Origin: Hydrogenophaga borbori
Lineage (GTDB): Bacteria; Pseudomonadota; Gammaproteobacteria; Burkholderiales; Burkholderiaceae_C
Direction of reading: 5' to 3'
Assembly (NCBI RefSeq): GCF_003417535.1
Contig: NZ_QVLS01000003.1
Span: 248,001 to 312,000, forward strand
Length of the DNA: 64,000 nucleotides
A model generated the notes under the pieces. That model was not told the DNA's origin. It made no database searches and saw only the letters and a list, made by a program, of their open reading frames with translations. Both the position numbers and the translations under genes were made by a program. Within the stretch, counting starts at the first letter, position 1; every line of letters starts with the position of its first letter. Positions 16,240 to 24,114 of this stretch are shown here, in pieces.

Positions 16240-17931
16240 ATGAGCGAGAAGATCGCGCCCGCGCTGCTGGCCCTGCAACGCCTGTACGACTGGGAGACCA
16301 AGGCGCCCGCGCGCGTGGCCCTCACGCAGCCCATGGGCGGCGGCGTGGTGCACGACTTCACCTGGGCCCAGGTGGCCGACCAGGTGCGCCGCATGGCCGC
16401 GCACCTGCAGGCCCAGGGCTGGGAACCCGGCAGCAAGGTCGCCATCCTGTCCAAGAACTGCGCCTGGTGGATGATGAGCGACCTGGCGATCTGGATGGCC
16501 GGGCACGTGTCGGTGCCGCTGTACCCCACGCTCGCGCCCGAGACCATCCGCCAGATCCTCACGCACAGCGAGTCCAAGGCCCTGTTCGTGGGCAAGCTCG
16601 ACGGCTGGGACGGCATGAAGCCGGGCGTGCCCGCCGGCATGCCCTGCATCAGCTACCCGCTGTCGCCGGTGGATGCGATCCAGGACTACGACGGCTGGGA
16701 CGCCATCTGCGCGCGCACCGAGCCGCTCCAGGGCCAGCCCGTGCGTGCCGAGGACGATCTCGCCACGCTGATCTACACCTCGGGCACCACCGGCCTGCCC
16801 AAGGGCGTGATGCACAGCTTCGGCAACTTCGCCTGGGCCATCGACCGCGGCCTGCAGCGCATCCCGCTCACGGCCAAGGACCGCATGCTGAGCTACCTGC
16901 CGCTGGCCCATGTGGTGGAGCGCATGCTGGTCGAGCACGGCTGGCTGCGCACGGGCATGCACGTGTTCTTCGCCGAATCGCTGGACACCTTCGCGGCCGA
17001 CCTGCAGCGCGCGCGGCCCACGGTGTTCTTCTCGGTCCCGCGTCTGTGGGTCAAGTTCCAGCAGGGCATCCACGCCAAGATGCCGCCGGCCAAGCTGGAG
17101 CGGCTGCTGCGCATTCCCCTGCTGGGCGGCATCGTGCGCCGCAAGATCCAGAAGGCCCTGGGTCTGGACCAGTGCCAGTTCGCCGCCGGCGGCGCCGCGC
17201 CCATGCCGCCCGCGCTGCTGCAGTGGTACGCCCAGTTGGGCATCCCCATCAACGAGGGCTACGGCATGACCGAAAACCTCGCGCTCTCGCACATCACCGA
17301 ACCGGGCAAGAACCAGCGTGGCACGGTGGGCCCCCCCTACCCCGGCGTGGAGCAGCGCCTGGACCCGCAGACCGGCGAAATCCAGATGCGCAGCCAGGCG
17401 CTGATGCAGGGCTACTACAAGGAACCCGAGAAGAGCCGCGAGGCCTTCACCGAGGACGGCTGGCTGCGGACCGGCGACAAGGGCAGCATCGACGCCGCCG
17501 GCCTGCTGAGCATCACCGGCCGCGTGAAGGACCTGTTCAAGACCGGCAAGGGCAAGTACGTGGCGCCCGCGCCCATCGAGGACAAGCTGGTCATGCACGA
17601 GGCGGTGGAGGCCTGCGTGGTGACGGGCGCCAACCTGGGCCAGCCGCTGGGCATCTGCATGCTCAGCCCCGAGGCGTCCGCGAAGGCGAAGAACGCCGAC
17701 GAACGCGCCGCGCTGGAGCGCTCGCTGGCCGAGCACCGGGCGGCCATCAACGCCACCCTCGACCCGCACGAGCAGATGCAATGCCTGGTCGTGGTGTCCA
17801 CGCCCTGGACGGTGGACAACGACATGATCACGCCGACCTTCAAGGTCAAGCGCAACCGCATCGAGGACGTGTACGCCCGCCACTACGAGAAGTGGGAGGT
17901 CACCGGCAAGCCGGTGATCTGGGCCGACTGA
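16240..17931 (+). CDS. FadD-like long-chain acyl-CoA synthetase
   Basis: A 563-aa ANL-family ligase. The ATP loop YTSGTTGLPKGVMHS is near residue 180, GYGMTE near 340, and LRTGDKGSID and KDLFKTGKGKYVAP (A7 and A8) follow. Its KYVAP motif and PIEDKL fit the long-chain acyl-CoA synthetase branch of plants and bacteria rather than short-chain ligases. AAGGAG lies before the ATG. It should activate fatty acids at the inner membrane. The epimerase gene follows after 30 bp and may be co-transcribed, though the functions are unrelated. Confidence 0.9.
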   Translation: MSEKIAPALLALQRLYDWETKAPARVALTQPMGGGVVHDFTWAQVADQVRRMAAHLQAQGWEPGSKVAILSKNCAWWMMSDLAIWMAGHVSVPLYPTLAPETIRQILTHSESKALFVGKLDGWDGMKPGVPAGMPCISYPLSPVDAIQDYDGWDAICARTEPLQGQPVRAEDDLATLIYTSGTTGLPKGVMHSFGNFAWAIDRGLQRIPLTAKDRMLSYLPLAHVVERMLVEHGWLRTGMHVFFAESLDTFAADLQRARPTVFFSVPRLWVKFQQGIHAKMPPAKLERLLRIPLLGGIVRRKIQKALGLDQCQFAAGGAAPMPPALLQWYAQLGIPINEGYGMTENLALSHITEPGKNQRGTVGPPYPGVEQRLDPQTGEIQMRSQALMQGYYKEPEKSREAFTEDGWLRTGDKGSIDAAGLLSITGRVKDLFKTGKGKYVAPAPIEDKLVMHEAVEACVVTGANLGQPLGICMLSPEASAKAKNADERAALERSLAEHRAAINATLDPHEQMQCLVVVSTPWTVDNDMITPTFKVKRNRIEDVYARHYEKWEVTGKPVIWAD

Positions 17932-17961
17932 TCCGCCAGCGGCCTGCACTACGATCGCGGC

Positions 17962-18939
17962 ATGCACATCCTGCTCACCGGCGCCGCCGGCTTCATCGGC
18001 ATGCACACCGCGCTGCGGCTGCTCGCGCGCGGCGACACCGTCACCGGCATCGACAACCTCAACGACTACTACGACCCGGCGCTCAAGCAGGCCCGGCTGG
18101 AGCGGCTGCGGCCGCACGCCCAGTTCCGCTTCGAGCGCCTGGACCTGGCCGACCGCGCCGGCATGGAGGCGCTGTTCGCGCGCCAGCGCTTCGACGCCGT
18201 GGTGCACCTCGCCGCGCAGGCCGGCGTGCGCTACTCCATCACGAATCCGCACGCCTACCTGGAGAGCAACCTCACCGGCTTCGGCCACGTGCTCGAAGGT
18301 TGCCGCGCCCAGGGCCTGGGGCACCTGGTCTACGCCTCCAGTTCCAGCGTCTACGGCGGCAACACCAAGATGCCGTTCGAGGAGAGCGACCCGGTCGACC
18401 ACCCCGTGAGCCTGTACGCCGCCACCAAGAAGGCCAACGAGCTGATGGCGCACACCTACAGCCACCTCTACCGGCTGCCCGCCACCGGCCTGCGCTTCTT
18501 CACGGTGTACGGGCCCTGGGGCCGGCCCGACATGGCCTACTTCTCCTTCACCAAGGCCGTGCTCGAAGGCCGCACCATCGACGTCTTCAACCACGGCGAC
18601 ATGAAGCGCGACTTCACCTGGATCGACGACATCGTCGAGGGCCTGCTGCGCGTGCTCGACAAGCCCGCCACGCCCGAGAGCGAGGGTGGCGCGCCGCACC
18701 GCGTGTTCAACATCGGCAACCACGACCCGGTGCAGCTGATGGAGTTCATCGCCTGCATCGAGCGCGCCACCGGCCGCGAGGCCAGCAAGCGGCTGCTGCC
18801 CATGCAGCCCGGCGACGTGCCCGCCACCTACGCGAGCACCAAGGCCCTGAACGACTGGGTGGGCTTCGCCCCGGCCACGCCGCTGGCCGAGGGCATTGAG
18901 CGCTTCGTGCGCTGGTACCGCGACTACTACAAGGTCTGA
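17962..18939 (+). CDS. NAD-dependent epimerase, UDP-glucuronate 4-epimerase type
   Basis: A 325-aa extended short-chain dehydrogenase. The NAD loop TGAAGFIGMH begins near residue 6, the catalytic set is Ser in YASSSSVYG and YAATK, and DNLNDYYDPALK is characteristic of UDP-glucuronate 4-epimerases (GalE relatives lack it). It makes UDP-galacturonate for polysaccharides. The next gene, on the opposite strand and overlapping by 13 bases, is a low-molecular-weight tyrosine phosphatase, a common neighbour in capsule loci. No glycosyltransferase is in the window, so the sugar's use is unknown. Confidence 0.93.
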   Translation: MHILLTGAAGFIGMHTALRLLARGDTVTGIDNLNDYYDPALKQARLERLRPHAQFRFERLDLADRAGMEALFARQRFDAVVHLAAQAGVRYSITNPHAYLESNLTGFGHVLEGCRAQGLGHLVYASSSSVYGGNTKMPFEESDPVDHPVSLYAATKKANELMAHTYSHLYRLPATGLRFFTVYGPWGRPDMAYFSFTKAVLEGRTIDVFNHGDMKRDFTWIDDIVEGLLRVLDKPATPESEGGAPHRVFNIGNHDPVQLMEFIACIERATGREASKRLLPMQPGDVPATYASTKALNDWVGFAPATPLAEGIERFVRWYRDYYKV

Positions 18940-19430
18940 GGCGCGGCCTCGGGCGCCAGACCCACCAGGCGCTCGATCACGCGCGGCGCGGCGCGCTCGC
19001 ACATGGCCATCACGTTCTCGAAGCCTTGCAGGGGGCCGTAGTAGGGGTCGGGAACCTCGTCGAACCCCAGACCCGCGTAATCCAGGAACAGGTGCAGCTT
19101 GTGCGCCTGCGGTGGCGGGCAGCGGCGCCGCAGCTGCGCAAGATTGCCTTCGTCCATGGCGAGGATGGCGTCGAAGCGCTCGAAATCCTCGGGCCGCACG
19201 GCGCGCGCCCGCTCGGCGTCGATGGCCACGTAGCCGCGTGCGCGCGCCAGCTTGACCGCGCGGCTGTCGGCGCGCTCACCCGTGTGGCCGCCGTACACGC
19301 CCGCCGAATCCACCGCGACGCGCCCTTGCAGGCCGCGGCGTTCCACCTCGGCCTGCAACACCGCGCTGGCCATGGGCGAGCGGCAGATATTGCCCATGCA
19401 GACCACCAGTACCCGTTGAACCTGTTGCAT
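18927..19430 (-). CDS. Low-molecular-weight protein-tyrosine phosphatase
   Basis: A 167-aa phosphatase with the P-loop CMGNICRS (nucleophile Cys11, Arg17) and the general acid Asp in PDPYYG near residue 126. In bacteria these enzymes dephosphorylate BY-kinases and enzymes of exopolysaccharide synthesis; a UDP-glucuronate epimerase gene overlaps its 3' end. ATG at 19430 is preferred; another in-frame ATG at 19442 adds four residues. No BY-kinase gene is nearby. Confidence 0.93.
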   Translation of the reverse strand: MQQVQRVLVVCMGNICRSPMASAVLQAEVERRGLQGRVAVDSAGVYGGHTGERADSRAVKLARARGYVAIDAERARAVRPEDFERFDAILAMDEGNLAQLRRRCPPPQAHKLHLFLDYAGLGFDEVPDPYYGPLQGFENVMAMCERAAPRVIERLVGLAPEAAPQTL

Positions 19431-19479
19431 GGGTCCGAGCATAACGAGGCGCGGACCGCCCCTGCCCTTGGCCCCATGG

Positions 19480-19896
19480 TCAGCGCGGCCCGGCGTCCGG
19501 CGCGCGGCATTCGGGCGCGCCGTTGGCCTGGCGCAGGTAGGCGATGAGGTCGGCGCGCTCGCGCGCGTCGGCCACGCCGTCGTAAGTCATGCTGCTGCCC
19601 GGCACCACCTGCAGCGGCCGCGCCAGGAAGCGGTCCAGCGTCTTCTCGTCCCAAGTGAGGCGCGAGTCCTTCATGGCCTGCGAGTAGGCGAAGCCGGGCA
19701 CGCTGCCCGCGCGCCGGCCCAGCAGGCCGCAGTGGCGCGGCCCCACGCGGTCCTGCGCCAGCGCGTGGCAGGCCAGGCAGCGGTTGTAGACCTGCGCGCC
19801 GCGTTGCGCGGACGGCGCATCGGCGCGCGCGGCGCCGAGCGCGGCCAGGGCGGCCAGGGCCAGCGGCCCGGCCAGCCCACCCCGCGCGCCGCTCAT
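19480..19896 (-). CDS. Class I cytochrome c, monoheme
   Basis: A 138-aa protein with a Sec leader of about 25 residues (ends AARADA). The heme site is CLACH (residues 40-44) and the probable axial Met is in SSMTYDG (Met103). It should be a small periplasmic electron carrier. Its start overlaps the ferritin-like gene stop by four bases (ATGA), so they are translated together. Both are under the promoter at 20503-20537, which is shared in form with the ECF sigma gene. Partner and electron donor unknown. Confidence 0.92.
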   Translation of the reverse strand: MSGARGGLAGPLALAALAALGAARADAPSAQRGAQVYNRCLACHALAQDRVGPRHCGLLGRRAGSVPGFAYSQAMKDSRLTWDEKTLDRFLARPLQVVPGSSMTYDGVADARERADLIAYLRQANGAPECRAPDAGPR

Positions 19897-20462
19897 GACA
19901 CGAAGGCCGAGGGCACCGCCACCTCGCCCAGCGCCTGGCGCAGCACGGCCCAGTGCATGGCCTCGTCGCCCAGGATGCTGGCGGCGGCCTTGGACAGGTC
20001 GCGGTTGCCGAACAGCGGCACGGCGCCCAGGTAGGCGCTCACGGCGCCCTGCTCCAGCCGCGCCGCGAAGCGCAGCACGTCGGCCTGCGACTTCAGCTGG
20101 TCCACCGGAAAGTTGTAGCTGGCCTTGGCCGCCACGGGCTTGCCACCCAGCTTCTCCACCGTCTTGGCCAGCACGTCGGCGTGTTCCTTGTGGTGGCCCT
20201 GGAAGCTCAGCGCCAGGTCGAGCACGGGCTTTTGCAGCAGCTTGCTCTCGGCGCCCAGCTGGTAGGCCGCGATGGCCTCGAGCTCGGCGCCCAGCGCGGT
20301 GTTGAGGATCTGCACGTCCTGCGCCGCGCTGCCGCCCGCTTGCGCGGCGAGCGCGTCGCGGCCGGCGAGCAGCGCGACGGCGGTGCCCGAGAGGATGAGG
20401 CCGGACTGGCCAAGGAAGCGGCGGCGCGCCGCGGCGGGGTGGGGCATCTGCAGGAAGGACAT
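19893..20462 (-). CDS. Tat-exported ferritin-like domain protein
   Basis: A 189-aa protein. Its leader has RRRFLGQSG and ends ALAAQAG, a twin-arginine type signal. The mature part is a helical bundle with ALGAELEAIAAYQLG and FQGHHKEHADVL, which give Glu and His residues suitable for a di-metal site, and GDEAMHWAVLRQALGE in the last helix. This is the Ferritin_2 type of periplasmic protein; the function in bacteria is not established. ATG at 20462 is preferred over 20474 because GGAGAAAG precedes it. Operon with the cytochrome; linked to the ECF sigma gene. Confidence 0.88.
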   Translation of the reverse strand: MSFLQMPHPAAARRRFLGQSGLILSGTAVALLAGRDALAAQAGGSAAQDVQILNTALGAELEAIAAYQLGAESKLLQKPVLDLALSFQGHHKEHADVLAKTVEKLGGKPVAAKASYNFPVDQLKSQADVLRFAARLEQGAVSAYLGAVPLFGNRDLSKAAASILGDEAMHWAVLRQALGEVAVPSAFVS

Positions 20463-20502
20463 GGCTTTCTCCATCGGGGGCTGGGGTCACGATCGACCCT
20501 CT

Positions 20503-20537
20503 GCCCATTGGATGGAGCGGTTTTCCGCCCCGTTCCC
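20503..20537 (-). promoter_or_regulatory. ECF-type promoter of the ferritin-like/cytochrome operon
   Basis: On the minus strand: GGGAACG, 16 bases, CATCCAATGGGC. The same two blocks with the same 16-bp spacing occur before the ECF sigma gene (21275-21309), while the 16 bp between differ. GGAAC is a usual ECF -35 element. The expected transcript start lies about 40 nt before the ferritin-like ATG. Confidence 0.78.
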
Positions 20538-20565
20538 GCGCGGCGCGGGACACAGCGCGCGGCCT

Positions 20566-21264
20566 TCAGCCCAAGCGCCTGAGCACGGTGGCCACGATGC
20601 GGTCGCAGCGCTCGCCGTCGAACGAGAAGGCGTCGGCGATGGCCATGTCCACGTCGCGCGAGAGCCCTTCGCGCAAGAGGCTGCGCGCGCGAAAGAAGCG
20701 CGTGCGCACCGTGGCCTCGGGAATGGCCAGCGCCTGCGCCACCTCCTCCACGCTCAGCTCTTCCACGCCGCGCAGCATGAACACGCTGCGAAAAGCCTCA
20801 GGCAACTGGTCGATGCGCGCCTCCATCATCCGGCGGATCTGCTCGCGCATGGCGATGCGGTCCGGCTGGCGGTCCACGTCGTCGCTCAGCCAGCGCTGCA
20901 TGTCCGGCTCGATGGACGCCATCGCGGCGTCGAGCGGGATCACCGGCACCTCGCGCCGGCGCAGCCGCCCCAGCGCCTCGTTGATGACGATGCGCGCCAG
21001 CCAGGTCGACAGCCGGGCGTCGGCGCGAAAGCTACCTAGCGCGCGCCAGGCGCGCAGGTAGGCCTCCTGGAGCACGTCCTGCGCATCTTCATCGTTCTTC
21101 AGGATGCTGCGGGCCGTGCGAAAGAGCAGTCGGTTGTGGCGTCGCATGATGGTCTCGAACGCGGCTTCGTCGCCGCTGGCGGCGCGCGCCGCCAGCGCGT
21201 TGTCCGCAGCGTCCGCCAGGGGGTCATCGGCCGGCACGGTCGTGCCGCGGTGGGTGCTGTGCAT
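20566..21264 (-). CDS. ECF-type RNA polymerase sigma factor
   Basis: A 232-aa sigma factor. Region 2 (about 35-105) has DAQDVLQEAYLRAWRAL and FRADARLSTWLARI; region 4 (about 145-205) has LPEAFRSVFMLRGVEELSVEEVA and PEATVRTRFFRARSLL. It has no regions 1.1 or 3, so it is group 4. A tail of about 30 residues follows region 4. GGAGG lies 5 nt before the ATG. No anti-sigma gene is next to it, unlike most ECF loci; the ferritin-like and cytochrome genes follow on the same strand. It probably drives its own promoter and theirs. Confidence 0.95.
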   Translation of the reverse strand: MHSTHRGTTVPADDPLADAADNALAARAASGDEAAFETIMRRHNRLLFRTARSILKNDEDAQDVLQEAYLRAWRALGSFRADARLSTWLARIVINEALGRLRRREVPVIPLDAAMASIEPDMQRWLSDDVDRQPDRIAMREQIRRMMEARIDQLPEAFRSVFMLRGVEELSVEEVAQALAIPEATVRTRFFRARSLLREGLSRDVDMAIADAFSFDGERCDRIVATVLRRLG

Positions 21265-21274
21265 GGGAACCTCC

Positions 21275-21309
21275 GCCCATTGGATGGCCGCGGCGCCGGC
21301 GCCGTTCCC
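21275..21309 (-). promoter_or_regulatory. ECF-type promoter of the sigma gene (autoregulation)
   Basis: On the minus strand: GGGAACG, 16 bases, CATCCAATGGGC, identical in blocks and spacing to 20503-20537. The -10 lies about 17 nt from the ATG at 21264, so the leader would be about 10 nt and just hold the GGAGG site. Suggests that the sigma factor activates its own gene. Confidence 0.78.
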
Positions 21310-21318
21310 GCCGCCCGG

Positions 21319-22086
21319 TCACACCACCTCGACCACCAGCGCCGGATCGAAGGCGGCGTTCTCGTTCACGCCGTCGCGGGCGTAGCCGCGCGGGTTGCAC
21401 AGCACGCGCGTGCCATGCAGCGGGTAATCGAAGCTGTCGTGCGTGTGACCGTGGATCCACAGGCGCACGCGCCGGCCGTCCACCAGGCGCTCGGCGTCGG
21501 ACACGAAGCAGGCGTTCAGGGCCGAACCCGCGAAGCGCGGGTGGATGCTGCGCGGCGAGGGCGCGTGGTGCGTGATGACCACGGTCGGCCCCGCGTGCGG
21601 CACCGACAGCGCCGCGTCCAGCCAGCGGGCCTGATCCGCGAAGAGATCGGCCGTGTCCCGCGGCGCCAGCGCCGCGTGCGCGGGCGGCGCGTCGCGGCGG
21701 ATGCGGCTGAAGTCGCGCATGAAGCGCTGCGCCTCGGCCATGGCCTCGGCCTGGCCCGTCCCATCGCCCAGCAGCCGGAAGTCGGTCCACAGCGTGGTGC
21801 CCAGGAAGCGCACGCCCTGCAGGACCACTGCCGCGCCGTCCAGCAGGTGCACCGGCGTGCCCTCGCACAGCCGGCGCAGTTCGTCCTTCGCTTCGGGCAG
21901 GCTGGAGCCGTAGAACTCGTGGTTGCCCGGCACATAGAGCACCGGCTTGCCCAGGCCCAGGGCCCAGGCCACCGCCTCCCGAGGGCGAGCGATGTCGCCG
22001 GCCAGCACCACCGCGTCGGCCTCGGTGGGTGGCGCCGCCATGCCCTGGACGCCCAGGTGCAGATCCGACAGCACATGCAGCTTCAT
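21319..22086 (-). CDS. Calcineurin-like metallophosphoesterase
   Basis: A 255-aa protein with the full set of metal motifs: SDLHLG at the N-terminus, AGDIA near 30, GNHEFY near 54, ITHHAPS near 170 and HGHTHDS near 210. The two-metal site hydrolyses phosphomono- or diesters; the substrate cannot be told. No leader peptide, so cytosolic. It lies downstream of the hns-like gene on the same strand, but a terminator at 22141-22170 separates them. Confidence 0.92.
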   Translation of the reverse strand: MKLHVLSDLHLGVQGMAAPPTEADAVVLAGDIARPREAVAWALGLGKPVLYVPGNHEFYGSSLPEAKDELRRLCEGTPVHLLDGAAVVLQGVRFLGTTLWTDFRLLGDGTGQAEAMAEAQRFMRDFSRIRRDAPPAHAALAPRDTADLFADQARWLDAALSVPHAGPTVVITHHAPSPRSIHPRFAGSALNACFVSDAERLVDGRRVRLWIHGHTHDSFDYPLHGTRVLCNPRGYARDGVNENAAFDPALVVEVV

Positions 22087-22140
22087 GCGATGGCCCTTTC
22101 GTCGCTGGCAGGCCGGCCGGCCCGGGCCGCAGTCTGGCGG

Positions 22141-22170
22141 AAAGAAAAAGCCCGCCGGAGGGCGGGCTTT
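22141..22170 (-). terminator. Rho-independent terminator after the H-NS-like gene
   Basis: A perfect 10-bp stem (22147-22156 with 22161-22170) with a GGAG loop; on the minus strand it continues into a T-rich tract. It lies about 30 bp after the stop at 22203 and 55 bp before the phosphoesterase start. Confidence 0.85.
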
Positions 22171-22202
22171 CTGGTGGGCGCGGGGTGGGCGCGGTGGCGC
22201 GC

Positions 22203-22511
22203 TCAGATCTTGTACGCGTCCAGATCCTTGCCAGCGGCGAGCGCATCGCGCACCCACTGCGGCTTGCGGCCCGGGCCGCCGGCCCAGAGTTCGCCGTTGG
22301 GGCCACGGTACTTGGGCGCCGCGCCCGACTTGGACTTGGCCGCCTTGCGGCCGCCCGCGCTGGCGCCGCCCAGATCGGCCACGCTGATGCCGTACTGCTT
22401 CATCTTGGCCTTGATGTCGGCGATCACGTTGGACAGTTCGTCCTTGCGGGCCTGCTCGGCCTGCGCCATCAGCGATTGCGCCTGGGCCATCAGTTCGGAA
22501 TACGTTGCCAT
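22203..22511 (-). CDS. H-NS family nucleoid-associated protein
   Basis: A 102-aa protein. The N-terminal half (about 1-50) is a coiled-coil oligomerisation region; a Lys/Ala/Gly linker follows; the C-terminal DNA-binding motif YRGPNGELWAGGPGRKPQWV is the form usual in Burkholderiales H-NS/BpH3 proteins. These bind AT-rich DNA in the minor groove and silence acquired genes. Single gene with its own terminator. Such proteins often occur in several copies per genome, so this may not be the main H-NS. Confidence 0.95.
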   Translation of the reverse strand: MATYSELMAQAQSLMAQAEQARKDELSNVIADIKAKMKQYGISVADLGGASAGGRKAAKSKSGAAPKYRGPNGELWAGGPGRKPQWVRDALAAGKDLDAYKI

Positions 22512-22583
22512 ACCGGTAATCCTTGTCGCTTTGTGAAATGAATCGGGGCATCGATGCGATGCGCCGTGAATTCTATTCGCTTT

Positions 22584-23558
22584 TCACAGGGAATCGACGA
22601 AGCCTTGCAGTTCGTTTGGCAATTCCGTTTGCAATTGCAAAGGAGATTGGCTTTGCGGATGGGTCAGGCGCAGGCGCCAGGCGTGCAGGAACATGCGTTT
22701 GAGGCCATGCCGCGCCAATTCCCGGTTGCGTTCGAAATCGCCGTATTTGTCGTCGCCGGCGATCGGGTGGCCGGCGCTGGCCAGGTGCACGCGGATCTGG
22801 TGCGTGCGTCCGGTCTTGATGGTGACCTCCAGCAGGCTCAGCGGCCCGCCCCCGCCGGGCGAGGATGCCCAGCGGCGCGCCACTTTGACGAGAGTGATCG
22901 CCCGCATGCCATCGGGATCGTCGGCCGAGGTCACGCGCACACGCCGCTCGCCGTCGGCCAGCAGGTACTTGTGCAGTGGCACGTCGATCACCTTGCGCGC
23001 CGCCGGCCAATCGCCCAGCACCAGCGCCAGATAGGTCTTGCCGGTTTCCCGTTCGCGAAACTGGTCCTGCAAGGCCTTCAGCACGCTCTTCTTTTTCGCA
23101 ATGAGCAACAGCCCGCTGGTTTCGCGGTCCAGCCGATGCACCAATTCGAGCAGACGGGCGGTTGGCCGCGATTGCCGCAATTGCTCGATGACGCCAAAAC
23201 TGACACCACTGCCACCGTGCACGGCAACCCCTGCCGGCTTGTGAATCGCGAGCAATCCCTCGTCTTCGTGCACCACCGGGAATTCGCGCGCGGGGGCCGG
23301 CCGTTCGGCCTTTTCCTCGACGCGCGCGGACAGTCGAATGGGCGGAATGCGCAACACGTCACCGGCGGCCACGCGCTCGTCGGCGCTGGCGCGCGCTTTG
23401 TTGCGGCGCACCTCGCCGGAACGGATGACCCGGTAGATGTGGGTCTTGGGCACGCCCTTGAGGTGGCGCATGAGGAAGTTGTCCAGCCGCTGGCCGTCGG
23501 ACTCCTCGTCGACGGTGATATGGCGGACGGCAGGCGGGGTGTCTATCGGGGCTTTCAT
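22584..23558 (-). CDS. rluC: Ribosomal large subunit pseudouridine synthase C (RluC)
   Basis: A 324-aa RluA-family enzyme that makes pseudouridines in 23S rRNA (955, 2504 and 2580 in E. coli). An S4 RNA-binding domain (about 25-85) precedes the catalytic domain. The catalytic Asp is in HRLDRETSGLL near residue 157, and GRTHQIRVHLA near 255 is the family's RNA-contact motif. It is divergent from rne, as in E. coli. ATG at 23558 is the first start that keeps the S4 domain intact without an unrelated extension. Confidence 0.95.
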   Translation of the reverse strand: MKAPIDTPPAVRHITVDEESDGQRLDNFLMRHLKGVPKTHIYRVIRSGEVRRNKARASADERVAAGDVLRIPPIRLSARVEEKAERPAPAREFPVVHEDEGLLAIHKPAGVAVHGGSGVSFGVIEQLRQSRPTARLLELVHRLDRETSGLLLIAKKKSVLKALQDQFRERETGKTYLALVLGDWPAARKVIDVPLHKYLLADGERRVRVTSADDPDGMRAITLVKVARRWASSPGGGGPLSLLEVTIKTGRTHQIRVHLASAGHPIAGDDKYGDFERNRELARHGLKRMFLHAWRLRLTHPQSQSPLQLQTELPNELQGFVDSL

Positions 23559-24114
23559 GTATCCACCACGGACGCGGGGGACGTGTCTATAATGCGCGAC
23601 GCCCGTTGTGTGCTGTAAGTGTTTGATTTGCCTTGAGTTTAAGGCAGCGGACACCGCAGTGGCCGACCCGGATGCCGGGAGCCCGGCGGGCGAAGGTGGC
23701 CAGCCGCGGCACCCGGCCCTCGCGCCAGACCCCGATGCCGCTTCGTGCATCCCGGTCGGCCCCCGTGCCGGAGGACGCCGCGGTGGAATCCGCAGACCCA
23801 CAGCGAACCGACAACGGAATACCCCAATCGCCCAGGCCCCGACAGCAACGGCCTGGACGAGGAGACGACCCAGCAGCCACCGAGGCCCGACGCTGTCACC
23901 GACAGCCGTCGACCCCTAGCGGCCCTGCCCTCGGCTCCACGCGCCCATGCCCGACCCGGCACCCTGTCGCAGCGCCCGAGCGCGCGCACCGTGCCCGGTC
24001 ACGGCTCTCCGGCAATTCCTCCTACGTTCGTTGCGTGTGCGGCTTCCCGGCCTTGCGGGCGGCCCGGGCAGATCGGCCCGAGCGCCGCCGTGTGCCAACG
24101 AAGGGAAACGCACC
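23559..24114 (+). other. Long rne leader / rluC-rne intergenic region
   Basis: A 556-bp gap without a credible gene. A perfect -10 hexamer TATAAT lies at 23588-23593, so an rne transcript would carry an untranslated leader of about 510 nt. E. coli rne also has a long structured leader used for autoregulation by RNase E. The rest is GC-rich with proline-like codon runs in one frame, which I take as noise. I could not fold it. Confidence 0.6.
23588..23593 (+). promoter_or_regulatory. Candidate -10 element of the rne promoter
   Basis: TATAAT, identical to the consensus, in very GC-rich DNA about 520 bp before the rne start. No good -35 hexamer is visible at 16-18 bp, so it may need an activator or other contacts. 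Confidence 0.5.

Noticed and set aside
12972-16649. Open frame of 1225 codons on the minus strand
   Set aside because: It runs opposite to or out of frame with at least four recognised genes (glycerate kinase, Lrp, DMT exporter, hydratase). Composition is Arg/Ala/Gly-rich as expected from high-GC shadows.
20475-20565. Search for an anti-sigma factor gene beside the ECF sigma gene
   Set aside because: The gap holds only the promoter motif; flanking genes are a ferritin-like protein and a phosphoesterase, neither of which has anti-sigma features.
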